From positions 1,054,001 through 1,118,000 of the forward strand of contig CBDDLR010000001.1 of the NCBI GenBank assembly GCA_965230765.1: 64,000 bases of DNA, written 5' to 3'. Position 1 is the stretch's first letter, and every line of letters begins with the position of its first letter. The translations under genes and the position numbers were made by a program. Under the pieces are notes generated by a model. The model made no database searches. It was given only the letters and a program-made list of their open reading frames with translations, and was not told the origin of the DNA. This document shows positions 8,330-17,171 of this stretch, in pieces. This DNA comes from Sunxiuqinia sp965230765. Lineage in GTDB: Bacteria; Bacteroidota; Bacteroidia; Bacteroidales; Prolixibacteraceae.

Positions 8330-8419
8330 TTAAGGTCGTAAATTTATATTTTGCTCACGTGTTTCCATTTTCACGTTGCGCCAGTGCCATTCTTTTCCGT
8401 ATAAAGGTGATTGATACAT
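8330..8419 (-). CDS. Candidate tryptophan leader peptide
   Basis: A 29-codon ORF from an ATG at 8419 to a TAA at 8330. It contains 'GKEWHWRN', two Trp codons at positions 11 and 13. Trp is rare, and two within three codons directly upstream of a tryptophan synthase gene and a terminator-like hairpin suggests a leader whose ribosome stalls when charged tRNA-Trp is scarce. A caveat is that 16 codons follow the Trp pair, more than in enterobacterial trpL. No Shine-Dalgarno sequence is seen, which is normal for this phylum. Confidence 0.5.
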   Translation of the reverse strand: MYQSPLYGKEWHWRNVKMETREQNINLRP

Positions 8420-8547
8420 AGTTGATTTTCAAGAAATGTAAATCTAAACATATAATCTAAAGATTCAAATGAATTCCTATGCTGTACATTCAATTTTTTA
8501 TGTGCTATGGTTTTCTTCATCATGATTACTATTCAAATAAAAAAGAG

Positions 8548-8578
8548 TTTGCCAATTCTATTTATAGGCTTATTTTTG
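8548..8578 (+). promoter_or_regulatory. Bacteroidota-type promoter of trpS
   Basis: TTTG (8548-8551), 19 bp, then TATTTTTG (8571-8578): an excellent match to the -33 TTTG and -7 TAnnTTTG boxes recognised by the Bacteroidota primary sigma factor. It lies 28 bp before the trpS ATG. Confidence 0.8.
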
Positions 8579-8606
8579 CAACTCAATCAATTAGAAGGAT
8601 CGAGCG

Positions 8607-9608
8607 ATGAACAAACCAACCGTTGTAAGTGGCATTAGGCCCACCGGATATTTACATTTAGGAAACTACTTTGGAGCAGTTCAAAATTTTCTGCGCATGC
8701 AGGAAAACTATAACTGTTACTTTTTTATTGCTGATATTCACTCATTAACCACACACCCAACTCCGGAGAATTTACAGACTGGAGTAAAACAAGTGTTGGC
8801 TGAGTATTTGGCCTGTGGAATCGATCCGGAAAAATCGACCATTTTTATTCAGAGTGATGTTCCTGAGATTACCGAGCTTTATACATTCCTGAATATGAAT
8901 GCCTATCTGGGTGAACTGGAGAGAACAACTTCGTTTAAAGATAAAGCACGCCAGCAACCTGAAAATGTAAATGCTGGCCTATTAACGTATCCTGTTTTAA
9001 TGGCGGCTGACATTATCATTCATAAGGCTCATTTTGTACCTGTTGGAAAAGATCAGGAGCAAAACCTGGAAATGGCCCGGAAGTTTGCCAAGCGTTTCAA
9101 CCGCATGTACAAATCTGATGTGTTCCCTATTCCTAAGCCATTTACCTTTGACGGTGCTGACTTGATCAAAGTCCCTGGCCTGGACGGAAGCGGAAAAATG
9201 GGAAAATCGGAAGGCAACGCCATTAACCTTTATGACGATCCGAAAGATATTCGTAAAAAAGTGATGCGGGCTGTAACTGACGCTGGGCCAACAGAAATGA
9301 ATTCAGAGAAACCAGAACCTGTTCAGAACTTGTTTAACCTGATGAAGATTGTTTCTGATCCAGCCATTGTTCAGCAGTTCGATGAAGCCTACGCCAAATG
9401 TGAAATTCGTTATGGCGATATGAAAAAGCAACTGGCTGAAGATATCGTTTCATTTACTTCGCCAATCCGTGATAAGATAGTTGATATTCTTGCCAACGAC
9501 GAGTATTTGGCAAAAGTTGCTAAAATGGGTGCCGAAAAAGCCAGGGAATCTGCATTAACAACTTTGAAAGAGGTGAAAGACCTGATTGGTTTTAGAAAGC
9601 TTTTTTAA
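8607..9608 (+). CDS. trpS: Tryptophanyl-tRNA synthetase
   Basis: A 333-residue class Ic synthetase that charges tRNA-Trp in the cytoplasm. The HIGH-equivalent motif is in 'GYLHLGNYFGA' near the N-terminus and the KMSKS-equivalent in 'GSGKMGKSEGN' (around residue 195). Length and order fit bacterial TrpRS. It is transcribed away from trpB2 across a 190-bp shared regulatory gap, so charging and synthesis of tryptophan are genetically paired. It is followed by a strong terminator. Confidence 0.97.
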   Translation: MNKPTVVSGIRPTGYLHLGNYFGAVQNFLRMQENYNCYFFIADIHSLTTHPTPENLQTGVKQVLAEYLACGIDPEKSTIFIQSDVPEITELYTFLNMNAYLGELERTTSFKDKARQQPENVNAGLLTYPVLMAADIIIHKAHFVPVGKDQEQNLEMARKFAKRFNRMYKSDVFPIPKPFTFDGADLIKVPGLDGSGKMGKSEGNAINLYDDPKDIRKKVMRAVTDAGPTEMNSEKPEPVQNLFNLMKIVSDPAIVQQFDEAYAKCEIRYGDMKKQLAEDIVSFTSPIRDKIVDILANDEYLAKVAKMGAEKARESALTTLKEVKDLIGFRKLF

Positions 9609-9637
9609 TACAAAAAATACCAAAGCACAGATACTGG

Positions 9638-9664
9638 AAGCCGGGCGATTGTCTGGCTTTTTTT
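9638..9664 (+). terminator. Rho-independent terminator of trpS
   Basis: AAGCCGG (9638-9644) pairs with TCTGGCTT's arm (9653-9659), 7 bp with one G-U, 8-nt loop, then a run of T to 9664. It overlaps the end of the convergent gene by two bases. Confidence 0.85.
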
Positions 9665-10037
9665 ATTCCTTTTTTGATTTGAAATATCTCCTCAACATTA
9701 CCTTCTTCAAATCCCTGAAAATAATTTGGTGCGAAACTACTTCAACGAGCGTATAATTCGGAAATTCATTTTGTGTGCGCTGAATATCCCTGTTGTGAAT
9801 ATCTACCTGGTAAAGGATCGACATCAGCCTTTCTGACTGATTGCTCAACAGATACTCAACCTGACCTACCAACTGATCAAACAACTCTTCATAAGCTTTG
9901 TCAATATTCCCCGAAAAACTTATTTCAACCCCAAACATCCCAAAATCCTTCATAATTTGCTCAGCGGTATCACGAACAATTTCTTCTTTGTTCAGAAACG
10001 ACTGCACGTTATTGGGTTGAATATTGGGAAGGTTCAT
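9663..10037 (-). CDS. Conserved hypothetical protein
   Basis: A 124-residue soluble, mostly helical protein with no recognised motif. It has no signal peptide or membrane segment and is slightly acidic, with a basic tail ('LKKVMLRRYFKSKKE'). It is convergent with trpS and followed on its own upstream side by the metF terminator, so it stands alone. I do not recognise the family and propose no function. Confidence 0.7.
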   Translation of the reverse strand: MNLPNIQPNNVQSFLNKEEIVRDTAEQIMKDFGMFGVEISFSGNIDKAYEELFDQLVGQVEYLLSNQSERLMSILYQVDIHNRDIQRTQNEFPNYTLVEVVSHQIIFRDLKKVMLRRYFKSKKE

Positions 10038-10070
10038 TTTTCAAATAATTTGATTGTTGAAGATAGCGAA

Positions 10071-10110
10071 TAAAAATTAGGGATGACATCTTTTTGAAAA
10101 GGCCATCCCT
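10071..10110 (-). terminator. Terminator of metF
   Basis: AGGGATG (10079-10085) and CATCCCT (10104-10110) form a 7-bp stem; on the minus strand it is followed by AATTTTTA. It lies 22 bp after the metF stop. Confidence 0.7.
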
Positions 10111-10132
10111 AAATCTTCTACATAATATTTTT

Positions 10133-11086
10133 CTAAAATACTGCTTCTACAATCTTACGGGTATTGTCAGAAACACCATATGTGTAAATGTGCAAACTAG
10201 GAACTTTGTTGGCTACCAAATCTTTTGACTGCTGAATAGCCCATTCCGTTCCAACTATTTTTGCATCGTCGTTGTTTTTGCACTTCGCCAGTTCTGTTGC
10301 CAGTTCCTGAGGTAAGTCAATACTAAAAATCTTCGGAAGAACAGTTAACTGGTTCTTTAGGTTAATTGGTTTTATGCCCGGAATAATGGGTACATTAATG
10401 CCATTTTTGCGACACTTCTCAACAAAATCGTAATACACCTGATTGTCAAAAAACATCTGAGTTACAATGTAATCAGCCCCGGCATCAACCTTTTGTTTTA
10501 GGTAAGCCAAATCGTTATCGAAATTTGGTGCCTCAAAGTGCTTTTCAGGATAGCCAGCCACACCAATACAAAAATCAAGTGGCGAATTATTTTTTATGTC
10601 AGAATCCAGGTATTTACCTTGCCCCAAATCAACAATTTGTTTGACCAACTCATCAGCATTTTTGTTGCCATTTGGCTCTGACCGAAATACATGATCTGTT
10701 TTCAATCCATCGCCCCGCAAGGCCAAAACATTATTGACACCCATGAAGTTCAGATCAATCAAAACATGTTCTGTTTCACTTTTAGAGAACCCACCACACA
10801 AAATATGTGGAACAACAGGAATACCATATTTGTGTTGAATGGCTGCAGCAATAGCAACTGTGCCAGGCCGTTTGCGAACTACTTGTTTCTGGATTGATCC
10901 ATCTTGCATTTCCTTAAAAACCATCTCATCGCGATGCGTAGTTATGTTTATATACTTCGGATCAAAGTCTGTTAAACTTTCAATAGTACGGTAAATCTTA
11001 CTTGCATCATTCCCCTTCAATGGTGGAAGCAGTTCAAACGAAAAAACAGTTTTGTCAGATTGATTTATTATGTCTATAACCTTCAT
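10133..11086 (-). CDS. metF: 5,10-methylenetetrahydrofolate reductase
   Basis: A 317-residue flavoprotein TIM barrel that reduces methylene-THF to 5-methyl-THF, the methyl donor for MetH. Family hallmarks are 'FSFELLPPLKG' at the N-terminus, 'NITTHRDE', 'LALRGDG' and 'GADYIVTQMFFDN' followed by 'PIIPGIKPI'. Full length for the bacterial type. It closes the minus-strand methionine block: homocysteine genes, metH, then metF. The ATG lies just below a TATTTTTG box (11109-11116). Confidence 0.96.
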   Translation of the reverse strand: MKVIDIINQSDKTVFSFELLPPLKGNDASKIYRTIESLTDFDPKYINITTHRDEMVFKEMQDGSIQKQVVRKRPGTVAIAAAIQHKYGIPVVPHILCGGFSKSETEHVLIDLNFMGVNNVLALRGDGLKTDHVFRSEPNGNKNADELVKQIVDLGQGKYLDSDIKNNSPLDFCIGVAGYPEKHFEAPNFDNDLAYLKQKVDAGADYIVTQMFFDNQVYYDFVEKCRKNGINVPIIPGIKPINLKNQLTVLPKIFSIDLPQELATELAKCKNNDDAKIVGTEWAIQQSKDLVANKVPSLHIYTYGVSDNTRKIVEAVF

Positions 11087-11108
11087 GTCGAAATTTTATA
11101 TGCTGCAG

Positions 11109-11146
11109 CAAAAATAAAAAAATGAAACAGAAGAACTCTTTGTTTC
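11109..11146 (-). terminator. Terminator after the small HTH gene
   Basis: On the minus strand GAAACA pairs with TGTTTC around a 11-nt partly paired loop (complement of 11124-11146), followed by ATTTTTTTATTTTT. The same T-rich end contains TATTTTTG (complement of 11109-11116), a possible -7 box for metF, so terminator and promoter overlap. Confidence 0.65.
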
Positions 11147-11202
11147 CCATTTCATTCCTAATATTCGTTTAGTATTTGATGTTTATTTAAGCAAAACCCT
11201 AT

Positions 11203-11403
11203 TTATAAAAACTCTCCAAACTTATCGTCGAAATGCTGATCGAACCAGCGATCGATAACAGATTTTTTAAACCGCCATTCTTTACCCAGTTTTACAGCTG
11301 GTATCTTTCTCTCCTGGGCCCAGCTGTAAATCGTTTGTGGTTTCATCCGTAAATATTCGGCCACCTCCTCAAGGGTCATAATATCTTGGTTTCTTTTCTC
11401 CAT
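11203..11403 (-). CDS. Small excisionase-type HTH protein
   Basis: A 66-residue protein that is almost entirely a helix-turn-helix 17 domain: 'MTLEEVAEYLRMKPQTIYSW', recognition helix, then wing 'IPAVKLGKEWRFKK' and 'VIDRWFDQHF'. Such single-domain proteins occur both in mobile elements and as stand-alone chromosomal regulators. Here it follows a membrane gene by 3 bp and lies between metH and metF, with no integrase nearby, so a local regulatory role is more likely than excision. No target site was found. Confidence 0.75.
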   Translation of the reverse strand: MEKRNQDIMTLEEVAEYLRMKPQTIYSWAQERKIPAVKLGKEWRFKKSVIDRWFDQHFDDKFGEFL

Positions 11404-11406
11404 TAA

Positions 11407-12096
11407 TTAGTTGCTTTCAGCTTCTTTTTCTTCTCCTGTTACCATATCATAAACCGATTGTGTAATTGCCAAATAAAAGTTCCCTTCTTTCTCACGGAAC
11501 AATTCAAATTCAAGTTCTTTTGCCCCAACAAATGGTCTCAAATTCCAGGCTAGCTGCGCCCCGACAAAAGCAAAGATAACCACCCAGAGTTTGAAAATCT
11601 GGATTCCCATTTTGGGGTAAAGGTTTGACTTTTCACATGAATATCGAAGCGCATCCAAAATTACTTTCATCCCAAAAATACTTGAAAAACCTATGATTCC
11701 AACATGTAACAATTTTAAAAACCCGTAATTACTCCCCGTAATCATAAAGAATACCACAATAGGAGAAAAAGACAGCATAATGGTTGTTTGAACGATAAAA
11801 CCTGACAAGATCATGTTCACCATTTGCAACAAGCTCATTTTTGAACCAAGCATAAATTGAATAACAAAAAATACCGGAAAGCAGATTAGCAAGGACAAAA
11901 TAATAAGCCCTGGTATCTTCAAACCTGTAACAGCTGCTTGTAGCCAGCTGTTAAAACTGCCCATGACGACTCCGTATAAAAATGAAAAAAGAAGGATTAC
12001 GCCAAGTTGTAAAAACAAATACTTACGACCTTCATTTCTATCGCTTAATTGTTCAAAATACAATTCACGCTCTTGAAAAACTTTAAACACAATCAT
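11407..12096 (-). CDS. Multi-pass membrane protein, Yip1-like
   Basis: A 229-residue protein with about five hydrophobic helices (roughly 30-50, 63-85, 95-120, 127-145, 165-185) between a charged N-terminus ('FQERELYFEQLSDRN') and an acidic C-terminus. Topology is like the Yip1-type small membrane proteins common in Bacteroidota, whose function is not defined. It is 3 bp upstream of the HTH gene on the same strand, so the two are probably co-transcribed. Confidence 0.6.
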   Translation of the reverse strand: MIVFKVFQERELYFEQLSDRNEGRKYLFLQLGVILLFSFLYGVVMGSFNSWLQAAVTGLKIPGLIILSLLICFPVFFVIQFMLGSKMSLLQMVNMILSGFIVQTTIMLSFSPIVVFFMITGSNYGFLKLLHVGIIGFSSIFGMKVILDALRYSCEKSNLYPKMGIQIFKLWVVIFAFVGAQLAWNLRPFVGAKELEFELFREKEGNFYLAITQSVYDMVTGEEKEAESN

Positions 12097-12184
12097 AATA
12101 CTGTTTTTTAATGTTTATTATGGTTTTCTAACGTTTATTATTTTCAAATGTTGCATTCTGAAATAAAATATTATAAAATCAGGC

Positions 12185-12233
12185 ATAAAAAAACCTTGAA
12201 ATCCTAAAGTTTCATTTTAGATTTTCAAGGTTT
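12185..12233 (-). terminator. Terminator of metH
   Basis: AAACCTTGAA (12191-12200) pairs with TTCAAGGTTT (12224-12233) and the stem continues inward with short bulges. On the minus strand it ends in a run of T. It begins 8 bp after the metH stop and is the strongest terminator in the methionine block. Confidence 0.85.
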
Positions 12234-12241
12234 GTTACTAT

Positions 12242-15200
12242 TTATACCCCTTTGTAATTCAGGTTTACTGGAAGAAATTTTTCAACCATATCGCTTGATA
12301 CTCCTTTTCGTTTTGCGTAATCATCAACCTGATCTTTACTAATTTTTTCTAAGCCAAAATAGCGAGATTCAGGATGTGCAAAAAATTGTCCACAAACTGC
12401 AGCTGTAGGGTACATCGCATAATGCTCAGTCAGGGAGATGCCTATTTTTTCAGCACCCAGAATATTGAACAGGTTCTCTTTTTCGTGATGCTCGGGACAT
12501 GCCGGATACCCCATTGCCGGGCGGATTCCCTGATAACGGACTTTTAAGATGTCATCCCAACTCAAGCTCTCATCGGCTGCATATCCCCAAAATTCCTTGC
12601 GTACTTTTTCGTGCAGTAACTCAGCAAATGCTTCGGAAAGACGATCTGCAAGGGCTTCCAATAAAATAGCGTTGTAATCATCATGATCAGCTTTGTATTG
12701 TTCCATCCACTTTTCAATACCGATTCCCGCAGTTACTGCAAATGCACCACAGTAATCCGTTTGACCCGTTTCACGTGGAGCTACAAAATCTGAAAGGCAT
12801 AAATTCGGAAGACCTTCTTTTTTCTTCTCCTGCTGCCGTAAATGATAAAACCGTCCAAGTTCGTCAGTGCATGCTTCATCATTAAACAGTACCACATCAT
12901 CGCCATCAGACTGGGCAGGCCAAATTCCGTAGATTCCGTTGGCCTGGATCATTTTCTTCTCAATCATTTCATCCAGCATTTTCTGAGCGTCAGCATAAAC
13001 CTTCCGTGCCTGTTCTCCCTGTCTTTCATCATTCAAAATATCCGGGAACCTACCTTTTAGTTCCCAAACAAAAAAGAAGAAATTCCAATCGATGTATTTC
13101 CGAAGTTCTTCAATTGGAAAATCGATCAGCTCAAAAATACCTGTTTGCTTTGGCTGGTAAATTTCATTTTTGCCCCAATCAATTTTTAACTTATTTGCCC
13201 GTGCTTCCTCCAAAGAAAGGTATTGCCTGGCTTTTTTCTGACCGTGAAATTGCCGGATTCCGGTATAATCATCTTTCACAGATTGAATGTATTCCTGATT
13301 ATTAGCAAGCAAATTGGCTACCACATTCACTGTTCGGCTGGCATCTTTTACATGTATAACCGGGAATGAATATTCTGGTTCTATTTTAACTGCCGTATGG
13401 ATTTTCGAAGTCGTAGCGCCACCAATCAACAAGGGTTTTTCAAACTGCTGCCGTTCCATTTCTGCTGCAACATTCACCATAATCTCAAGCGATGGGGTAA
13501 TCAACCCACTTAAGCCAATCATGTCGACATTTTCCTTTTTGGCCGTCTCCAGGATTTTTTCTGTTGGCACCATTACACCAAGATCAATAACTTCGTAATT
13601 GTTGCAACCAAGAACCACACCAACAATATTTTTACCAATGTCATGCACATCGCCTTTCACGGTTGCCAACAAAACCTTCTTCTGTGTAGTCTGCTGATCT
13701 TTATACTTTTCTTTGTCTTTTTCAATGGTTGGCAACAAGTAGGCTACAGCTTTTTTCATTACCCGTGCTGACTTGATCACCTGTGGCAAAAACATTTTTC
13801 CGGAACCAAACAGATCGCCCACCACGTTCATTCCGCTCATTAGTGGGCCTTCAATGATGTTCAAGGCTGGCACATAAAGAGGGATTGCTTCTGCCAAATC
13901 TTCCTCGATATAATCTGGAATACCTTTCACCAGTGCGTGTTCAAGACGTTTCTCTAACGGAAGTTCGCGCCATTCATCTTTCTTTTCAGTTTTAGTAGCA
14001 TCCTGTTTCAAGTCCTGGGCAAATTCAAGTAATCGTTCGGTCGCATCCGGCCTTCGGTTCATCACGATATCTTCGATATATTCCAATAAATCTTTCGGAA
14101 TTTCATCGTAAATCTGCAACATTCCCGGGTTCACAATACCCATGTCTAGACCAGCCTTTATGGCATGGAACAAGAACACGGAATGGATCGCCTCGCGCAC
14201 AACATTATTTCCACGAAATGAGAATGAAACATTACTAACCCCACCACTTGTTTTCGCTCTTGGAAGATTGGCCTTGATCCAGCGAATGGATTCAATGAAA
14301 TCGACAGCATAGTTGTTGTGCTCTTCCATTCCCGTTCCAATGGTCAAAATATTTGGGTCGAAAATGATGTCTTCCGCCGGGAAATTGATCTTTTCTGTCA
14401 ATAATTTATAGGCACGTTCACAAATTTCAATGCGGCGTTCATAGCTATCAGCCTGCCCTTTTTCATCAAAAGCCATTACGACCACCGCTGCACCATATCG
14501 TTTTATTTTTTTTGCCTGCTCCAGAAACTGCCCCTCGCCTTCTTTCATACTGATGGAGTTCACAATAGCCTTTCCCTGTAGGCATTTCAGGCCTTCTTCA
14601 ATCACTTCCCATTTTGATGAATCAACCATCACCGGAAGTTTTGCAATATCGGGTTCTGCCATCAACAAGTTCAGGAAAGTCACCATCTCCTTTTTGGCAT
14701 CCAACATGGCATCATCCACATTCACATCAATCACCTGTGCACCGTTTTCTACCTGGTTGCGGGCAATTGCCAATGCCTCTTCATATTTTTCTTCACGGAT
14801 TAATCGGGCAAACTTACGAGAACCGGAAACATTGCATCGTTCACCAATATTCACAAAATTGGTTTCGGCAGTTATGGTTACCGGTTCTAATCCACTGAAC
14901 CGTGTCAATTCATCAACCTTTGGCTTAAGGTGTGGTTCAGCTGCTGCAGCAATTCCGGCAAATTTTCGAATGTGATCCGGGGTCGTTCCACAGCACCCAC
15001 CAATAATATTTACAAAACTATTGTCCAGGAAATCTTTGACCTGGAAAGCCATCTCTTCGGGGGTTTCATCGTATTCACCAAACTGGTTAGGCAAACCGGC
15101 ATTGGGGTAAGCACTTACAAAAAACGGTGCTTTATTAGCCAGTTCCTTCAAATACGGACGCATATCTTTTGCACCTAATGAACAGTTCAATCCAATACTC

Positions 15201-15919
15201 AACAGATCAATGTGCCGAACAGAATTCAGAAATGCCTCAACAGTTTGCCCCGAGAGGGTTCGCCCACTGGCGTCAGTAATGGTTCCTGAAACCATCACAG
15301 GAAGAATTATTCCCCGTTTTTCCAGTGCCTCTTCAATAGCAAACAAGGCTGCTTTGGCATTTAATGTATCGAATATCGTTTCAACCAAAAATAAGTCCAC
15401 ACCACCATCCAGCAAACCATCCACTTGCTCCCGATAAGACTCTTTTACATCGTCAAAACTGACCGCACGGTAGCCTGGATCATTCACATCAGGAGAAAGT
15501 GAAAGTGTCTTGTTCATTGGCCCCACAGCACCCGCAACGTATCGGGGTTTTTCAGGGTTCTTTAACGTGAATTCATTGGCTACTTCAACTGCAATTTCAG
15601 CGGACGCTTTGTTGATTGCATACACCCATTTCTCAGTATGATAGTCAGCCTGGGAAATACTGGTTGCATTGAATGTGTTGGTTTCTAAAATGTCAGATCC
15701 TGCTTCTAAAAATTCGGCATGAATTTCCCTAATTATATCAGGCCTTGTTAATGAAAGCAGGTCATTATTTCCAAAAAGTTCACTTTCATGTCCGGCTAAA
15801 TCCTCATTTCGGAAATCCTGTTCATCAAGTTTTCTTTTTTGGATCATTGTCCCCATGGCACCGTCCAAAACCAGTACCCGGGTTTTTAGTTCTTCACGTA
15901 TGTCTTTTTTTCTTGTCAT
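12242..15919 (-). CDS. metH: Cobalamin-dependent methionine synthase
   Basis: A full-length 1225-residue MetH, transferring methyl from 5-methyl-THF to homocysteine through cobalamin. Domains in order: homocysteine-binding barrel (about 1-330, zinc cysteines in 'GLNCSLGA' and 'GGCCGTTPDH'), pterin-binding barrel (about 350-630, 'NIGERCNVSGSRKF'), cap and B12 domain (about 650-890, 'KGDVHDIGKNIVGVVL' with the cobalt-ligating His), and AdoMet reactivation domain (about 900-1220, 'GIRPAMGYPACPEH'). It lies downstream of homocysteine-forming genes and upstream of metF, matching the pathway order. Its promoter region is occupied by a 100-bp MITE-like repeat only 14 bp before the ATG. Confidence 0.98.
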   Translation of the reverse strand: MTRKKDIREELKTRVLVLDGAMGTMIQKRKLDEQDFRNEDLAGHESELFGNNDLLSLTRPDIIREIHAEFLEAGSDILETNTFNATSISQADYHTEKWVYAINKASAEIAVEVANEFTLKNPEKPRYVAGAVGPMNKTLSLSPDVNDPGYRAVSFDDVKESYREQVDGLLDGGVDLFLVETIFDTLNAKAALFAIEEALEKRGIILPVMVSGTITDASGRTLSGQTVEAFLNSVRHIDLLSIGLNCSLGAKDMRPYLKELANKAPFFVSAYPNAGLPNQFGEYDETPEEMAFQVKDFLDNSFVNIIGGCCGTTPDHIRKFAGIAAAAEPHLKPKVDELTRFSGLEPVTITAETNFVNIGERCNVSGSRKFARLIREEKYEEALAIARNQVENGAQVIDVNVDDAMLDAKKEMVTFLNLLMAEPDIAKLPVMVDSSKWEVIEEGLKCLQGKAIVNSISMKEGEGQFLEQAKKIKRYGAAVVVMAFDEKGQADSYERRIEICERAYKLLTEKINFPAEDIIFDPNILTIGTGMEEHNNYAVDFIESIRWIKANLPRAKTSGGVSNVSFSFRGNNVVREAIHSVFLFHAIKAGLDMGIVNPGMLQIYDEIPKDLLEYIEDIVMNRRPDATERLLEFAQDLKQDATKTEKKDEWRELPLEKRLEHALVKGIPDYIEEDLAEAIPLYVPALNIIEGPLMSGMNVVGDLFGSGKMFLPQVIKSARVMKKAVAYLLPTIEKDKEKYKDQQTTQKKVLLATVKGDVHDIGKNIVGVVLGCNNYEVIDLGVMVPTEKILETAKKENVDMIGLSGLITPSLEIMVNVAAEMERQQFEKPLLIGGATTSKIHTAVKIEPEYSFPVIHVKDASRTVNVVANLLANNQEYIQSVKDDYTGIRQFHGQKKARQYLSLEEARANKLKIDWGKNEIYQPKQTGIFELIDFPIEELRKYIDWNFFFFVWELKGRFPDILNDERQGEQARKVYADAQKMLDEMIEKKMIQANGIYGIWPAQSDGDDVVLFNDEACTDELGRFYHLRQQEKKKEGLPNLCLSDFVAPRETGQTDYCGAFAVTAGIGIEKWMEQYKADHDDYNAILLEALADRLSEAFAELLHEKVRKEFWGYAADESLSWDDILKVRYQGIRPAMGYPACPEHHEKENLFNILGAEKIGISLTEHYAMYPTAAVCGQFFAHPESRYFGLEKISKDQVDDYAKRKGVSSDMVEKFLPVNLNYKGV

Positions 15920-15932
15920 TTCTTCATTTTAA

Positions 15933-16032
15933 CGTCATTCCGAATTCAGCTTTTGCTGGATGACGGAATCTTAATATTTGTGCTTCAGATTGCTTCGTCT
16001 CCCGATAGCCATCGGGACTCCTCGCAATGACG
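15933..16032. mobile_element. 100-bp MITE/REP-like element with terminal inverted repeats
   Basis: The element starts CGTCATT (15933-15939) and ends AATGACG (16026-16032), perfect terminal inverted repeats. Inside is a palindrome TCCCGATAG-CC-ATCGGGA around 15999-16018 and the stretch 'CAGATTGCTTCGTC', which I recognise as a dispersed repeat in many Bacteroidota genomes. It sits 14 bp upstream of metH and 4 bp after the GIY-YIG stop, so it lies in the metH leader if these genes are co-transcribed. No transposase is present in the window. Confidence 0.7.
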
Positions 16033-16035
16033 GAT

Positions 16036-16359
16036 TTATTCAATATTATCAGATAAATCTTTCCATTCGGGATTGTTTGAAATTATCAAATCTATTTTCT
16101 TTTTTCTTGATCCACCTTTAATTTGCTTTTCACGATATATAGCTTCTTCTATCGAATGAAATACCTCAAAATATACAAGCTTGTCTACGTTATACCTTCT
16201 TGTAAAACTTGTTGTGTATATTTTGTTTTTATGCTTATACATTCTCTTAACAAGGTCAGATGTAACACCTGTGTATATAACTGTGTTATTTTTATTAGTC
16301 AATAAATAAACTGCTCCGCCTCTAATCATTTTAAAGAGATTGTTTCTCACGATAGCCAA
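16036..16359 (-). CDS. Small GIY-YIG nuclease-domain protein
   Basis: A 107-residue single-domain protein. The GIY and YIG strands correspond to 'GGAVYLLTN' and 'VIYTGVTSDL', followed by 'KRMYKHKNK' and the conserved Glu-containing 'EEAIYREKQIKGGSRKKK'. This is the stand-alone UPF0213/GIY-YIG type, typically under 110 residues, with no defined cellular role in most bacteria. The second ATG at 16329 (residue 11) immediately precedes the domain and may be the true start. It lies against the MITE-like repeat and interrupts the methionine gene series, which suggests a linked insertion. Confidence 0.85.
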   Translation of the reverse strand: MAIVRNNLFKMIRGGAVYLLTNKNNTVIYTGVTSDLVKRMYKHKNKIYTTSFTRRYNVDKLVYFEVFHSIEEAIYREKQIKGGSRKKKIDLIISNNPEWKDLSDNIE

Positions 16360-16375
16360 TATCGCAATTACATTT

Positions 16376-17125
16376 TCATTTCAATAGTTTCATTTCAAAC
16401 TCCCCACGAATACCTACCTGGTCTTCACAGATCATAACGGCTGCAATAATTTCCGGGTAAGTTTCTGTTCTTTTCAATATCTTTTCCACATCTGCTGGCT
16501 TTTTAATCTGGTTGCCAAAACCAGTAGCAAAAGCATCGGCCAAAGCTGTCTCTTCGCACACAATCATCACAGCATCCGCTTTCCCAAAACTTCTGGATGG
16601 ACCAACAGTTCCTGCCGATGTACAAATACCACAGGGCGTTTTTTCCGGATCAATTTCCAATCCTATCATACCTGAAAGTGGCGATTCGCCTGCAAAAATA
16701 CTCATAATAAGCGGACTTTTGATACTCATAAAAATGTCGCCGCCGTTCTCAATAACCAGTTCGTTTACCGAAAAGTTTTCTAAAATTGTTCGGCCAATCC
16801 ATTCGCTGAAAATACCAGCTACTGCTGCCATTGGCCCAACTCCGGATTTTTCTGCTGCTTTTCCCATCTGCTTTGCCATTTCCGGAGCTTCATCCAGTAC
16901 AGGGCAAGGCTTTAAACTTTTTTTAAACGATGAATCTATCGCCAGGTAATTCTCAAGCTCATCACGAAACTGCTTCAGTTTTTCCAGAGCAAATTCCGCC
17001 ATTTCTTTTTTGTATGAAGATGGATCAATACCAATCCACAAATCAGAATCTTTATAGGTAATCACAAACGACTCAAATCGTTCCTTCGAAAAGCTGTTGC
17101 GATATGTTCTAGGTTCAAAAATCAT
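16376..17125 (-). CDS. UPF0280 (ApbE-like, COG2122) protein of the homocysteine pathway
   Basis: A 249-residue soluble protein. Family signature stretches are 'GVGPMAAVAGIFSEWIGR', 'VIENGGDIF' and 'GICTSAGTVGPSRSFGKADA', resembling the FAD-binding fold of ApbE flavin transferases. In methanogens the COG2122 gene clusters with the HcyBio and NIL-ferredoxin genes and is tied to direct sulfide-to-homocysteine synthesis. Here it is third in the same order on one strand, 46 bp after the ferredoxin gene, downstream of a SAM riboswitch. The biochemical role of this subunit is less clear than that of its partners. Confidence 0.88.
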   Translation of the reverse strand: MIFEPRTYRNSFSKERFESFVITYKDSDLWIGIDPSSYKKEMAEFALEKLKQFRDELENYLAIDSSFKKSLKPCPVLDEAPEMAKQMGKAAEKSGVGPMAAVAGIFSEWIGRTILENFSVNELVIENGGDIFMSIKSPLIMSIFAGESPLSGMIGLEIDPEKTPCGICTSAGTVGPSRSFGKADAVMIVCEETALADAFATGFGNQIKKPADVEKILKRTETYPEIIAAVMICEDQVGIRGEFEMKLLK

Positions 17126-17143
17126 TCATCTAAAGCTTTAATT

Positions 17144-17161
17144 CCTCCCCTTTAGGGGAGG
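17144..17161. repeat. Short palindrome between ferredoxin and UPF0280 genes
   Basis: CCTCCCC-TTTA-GGGGAGG, a perfect 7-bp stem with a tetraloop. It is a GC-rich island in an AT-rich genome and resembles dispersed intergenic REP-type palindromes of Bacteroidota. It may stabilise the processed upstream mRNA. Confidence 0.6.
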
Positions 17162-17171
17162 CTAGGAAGGG

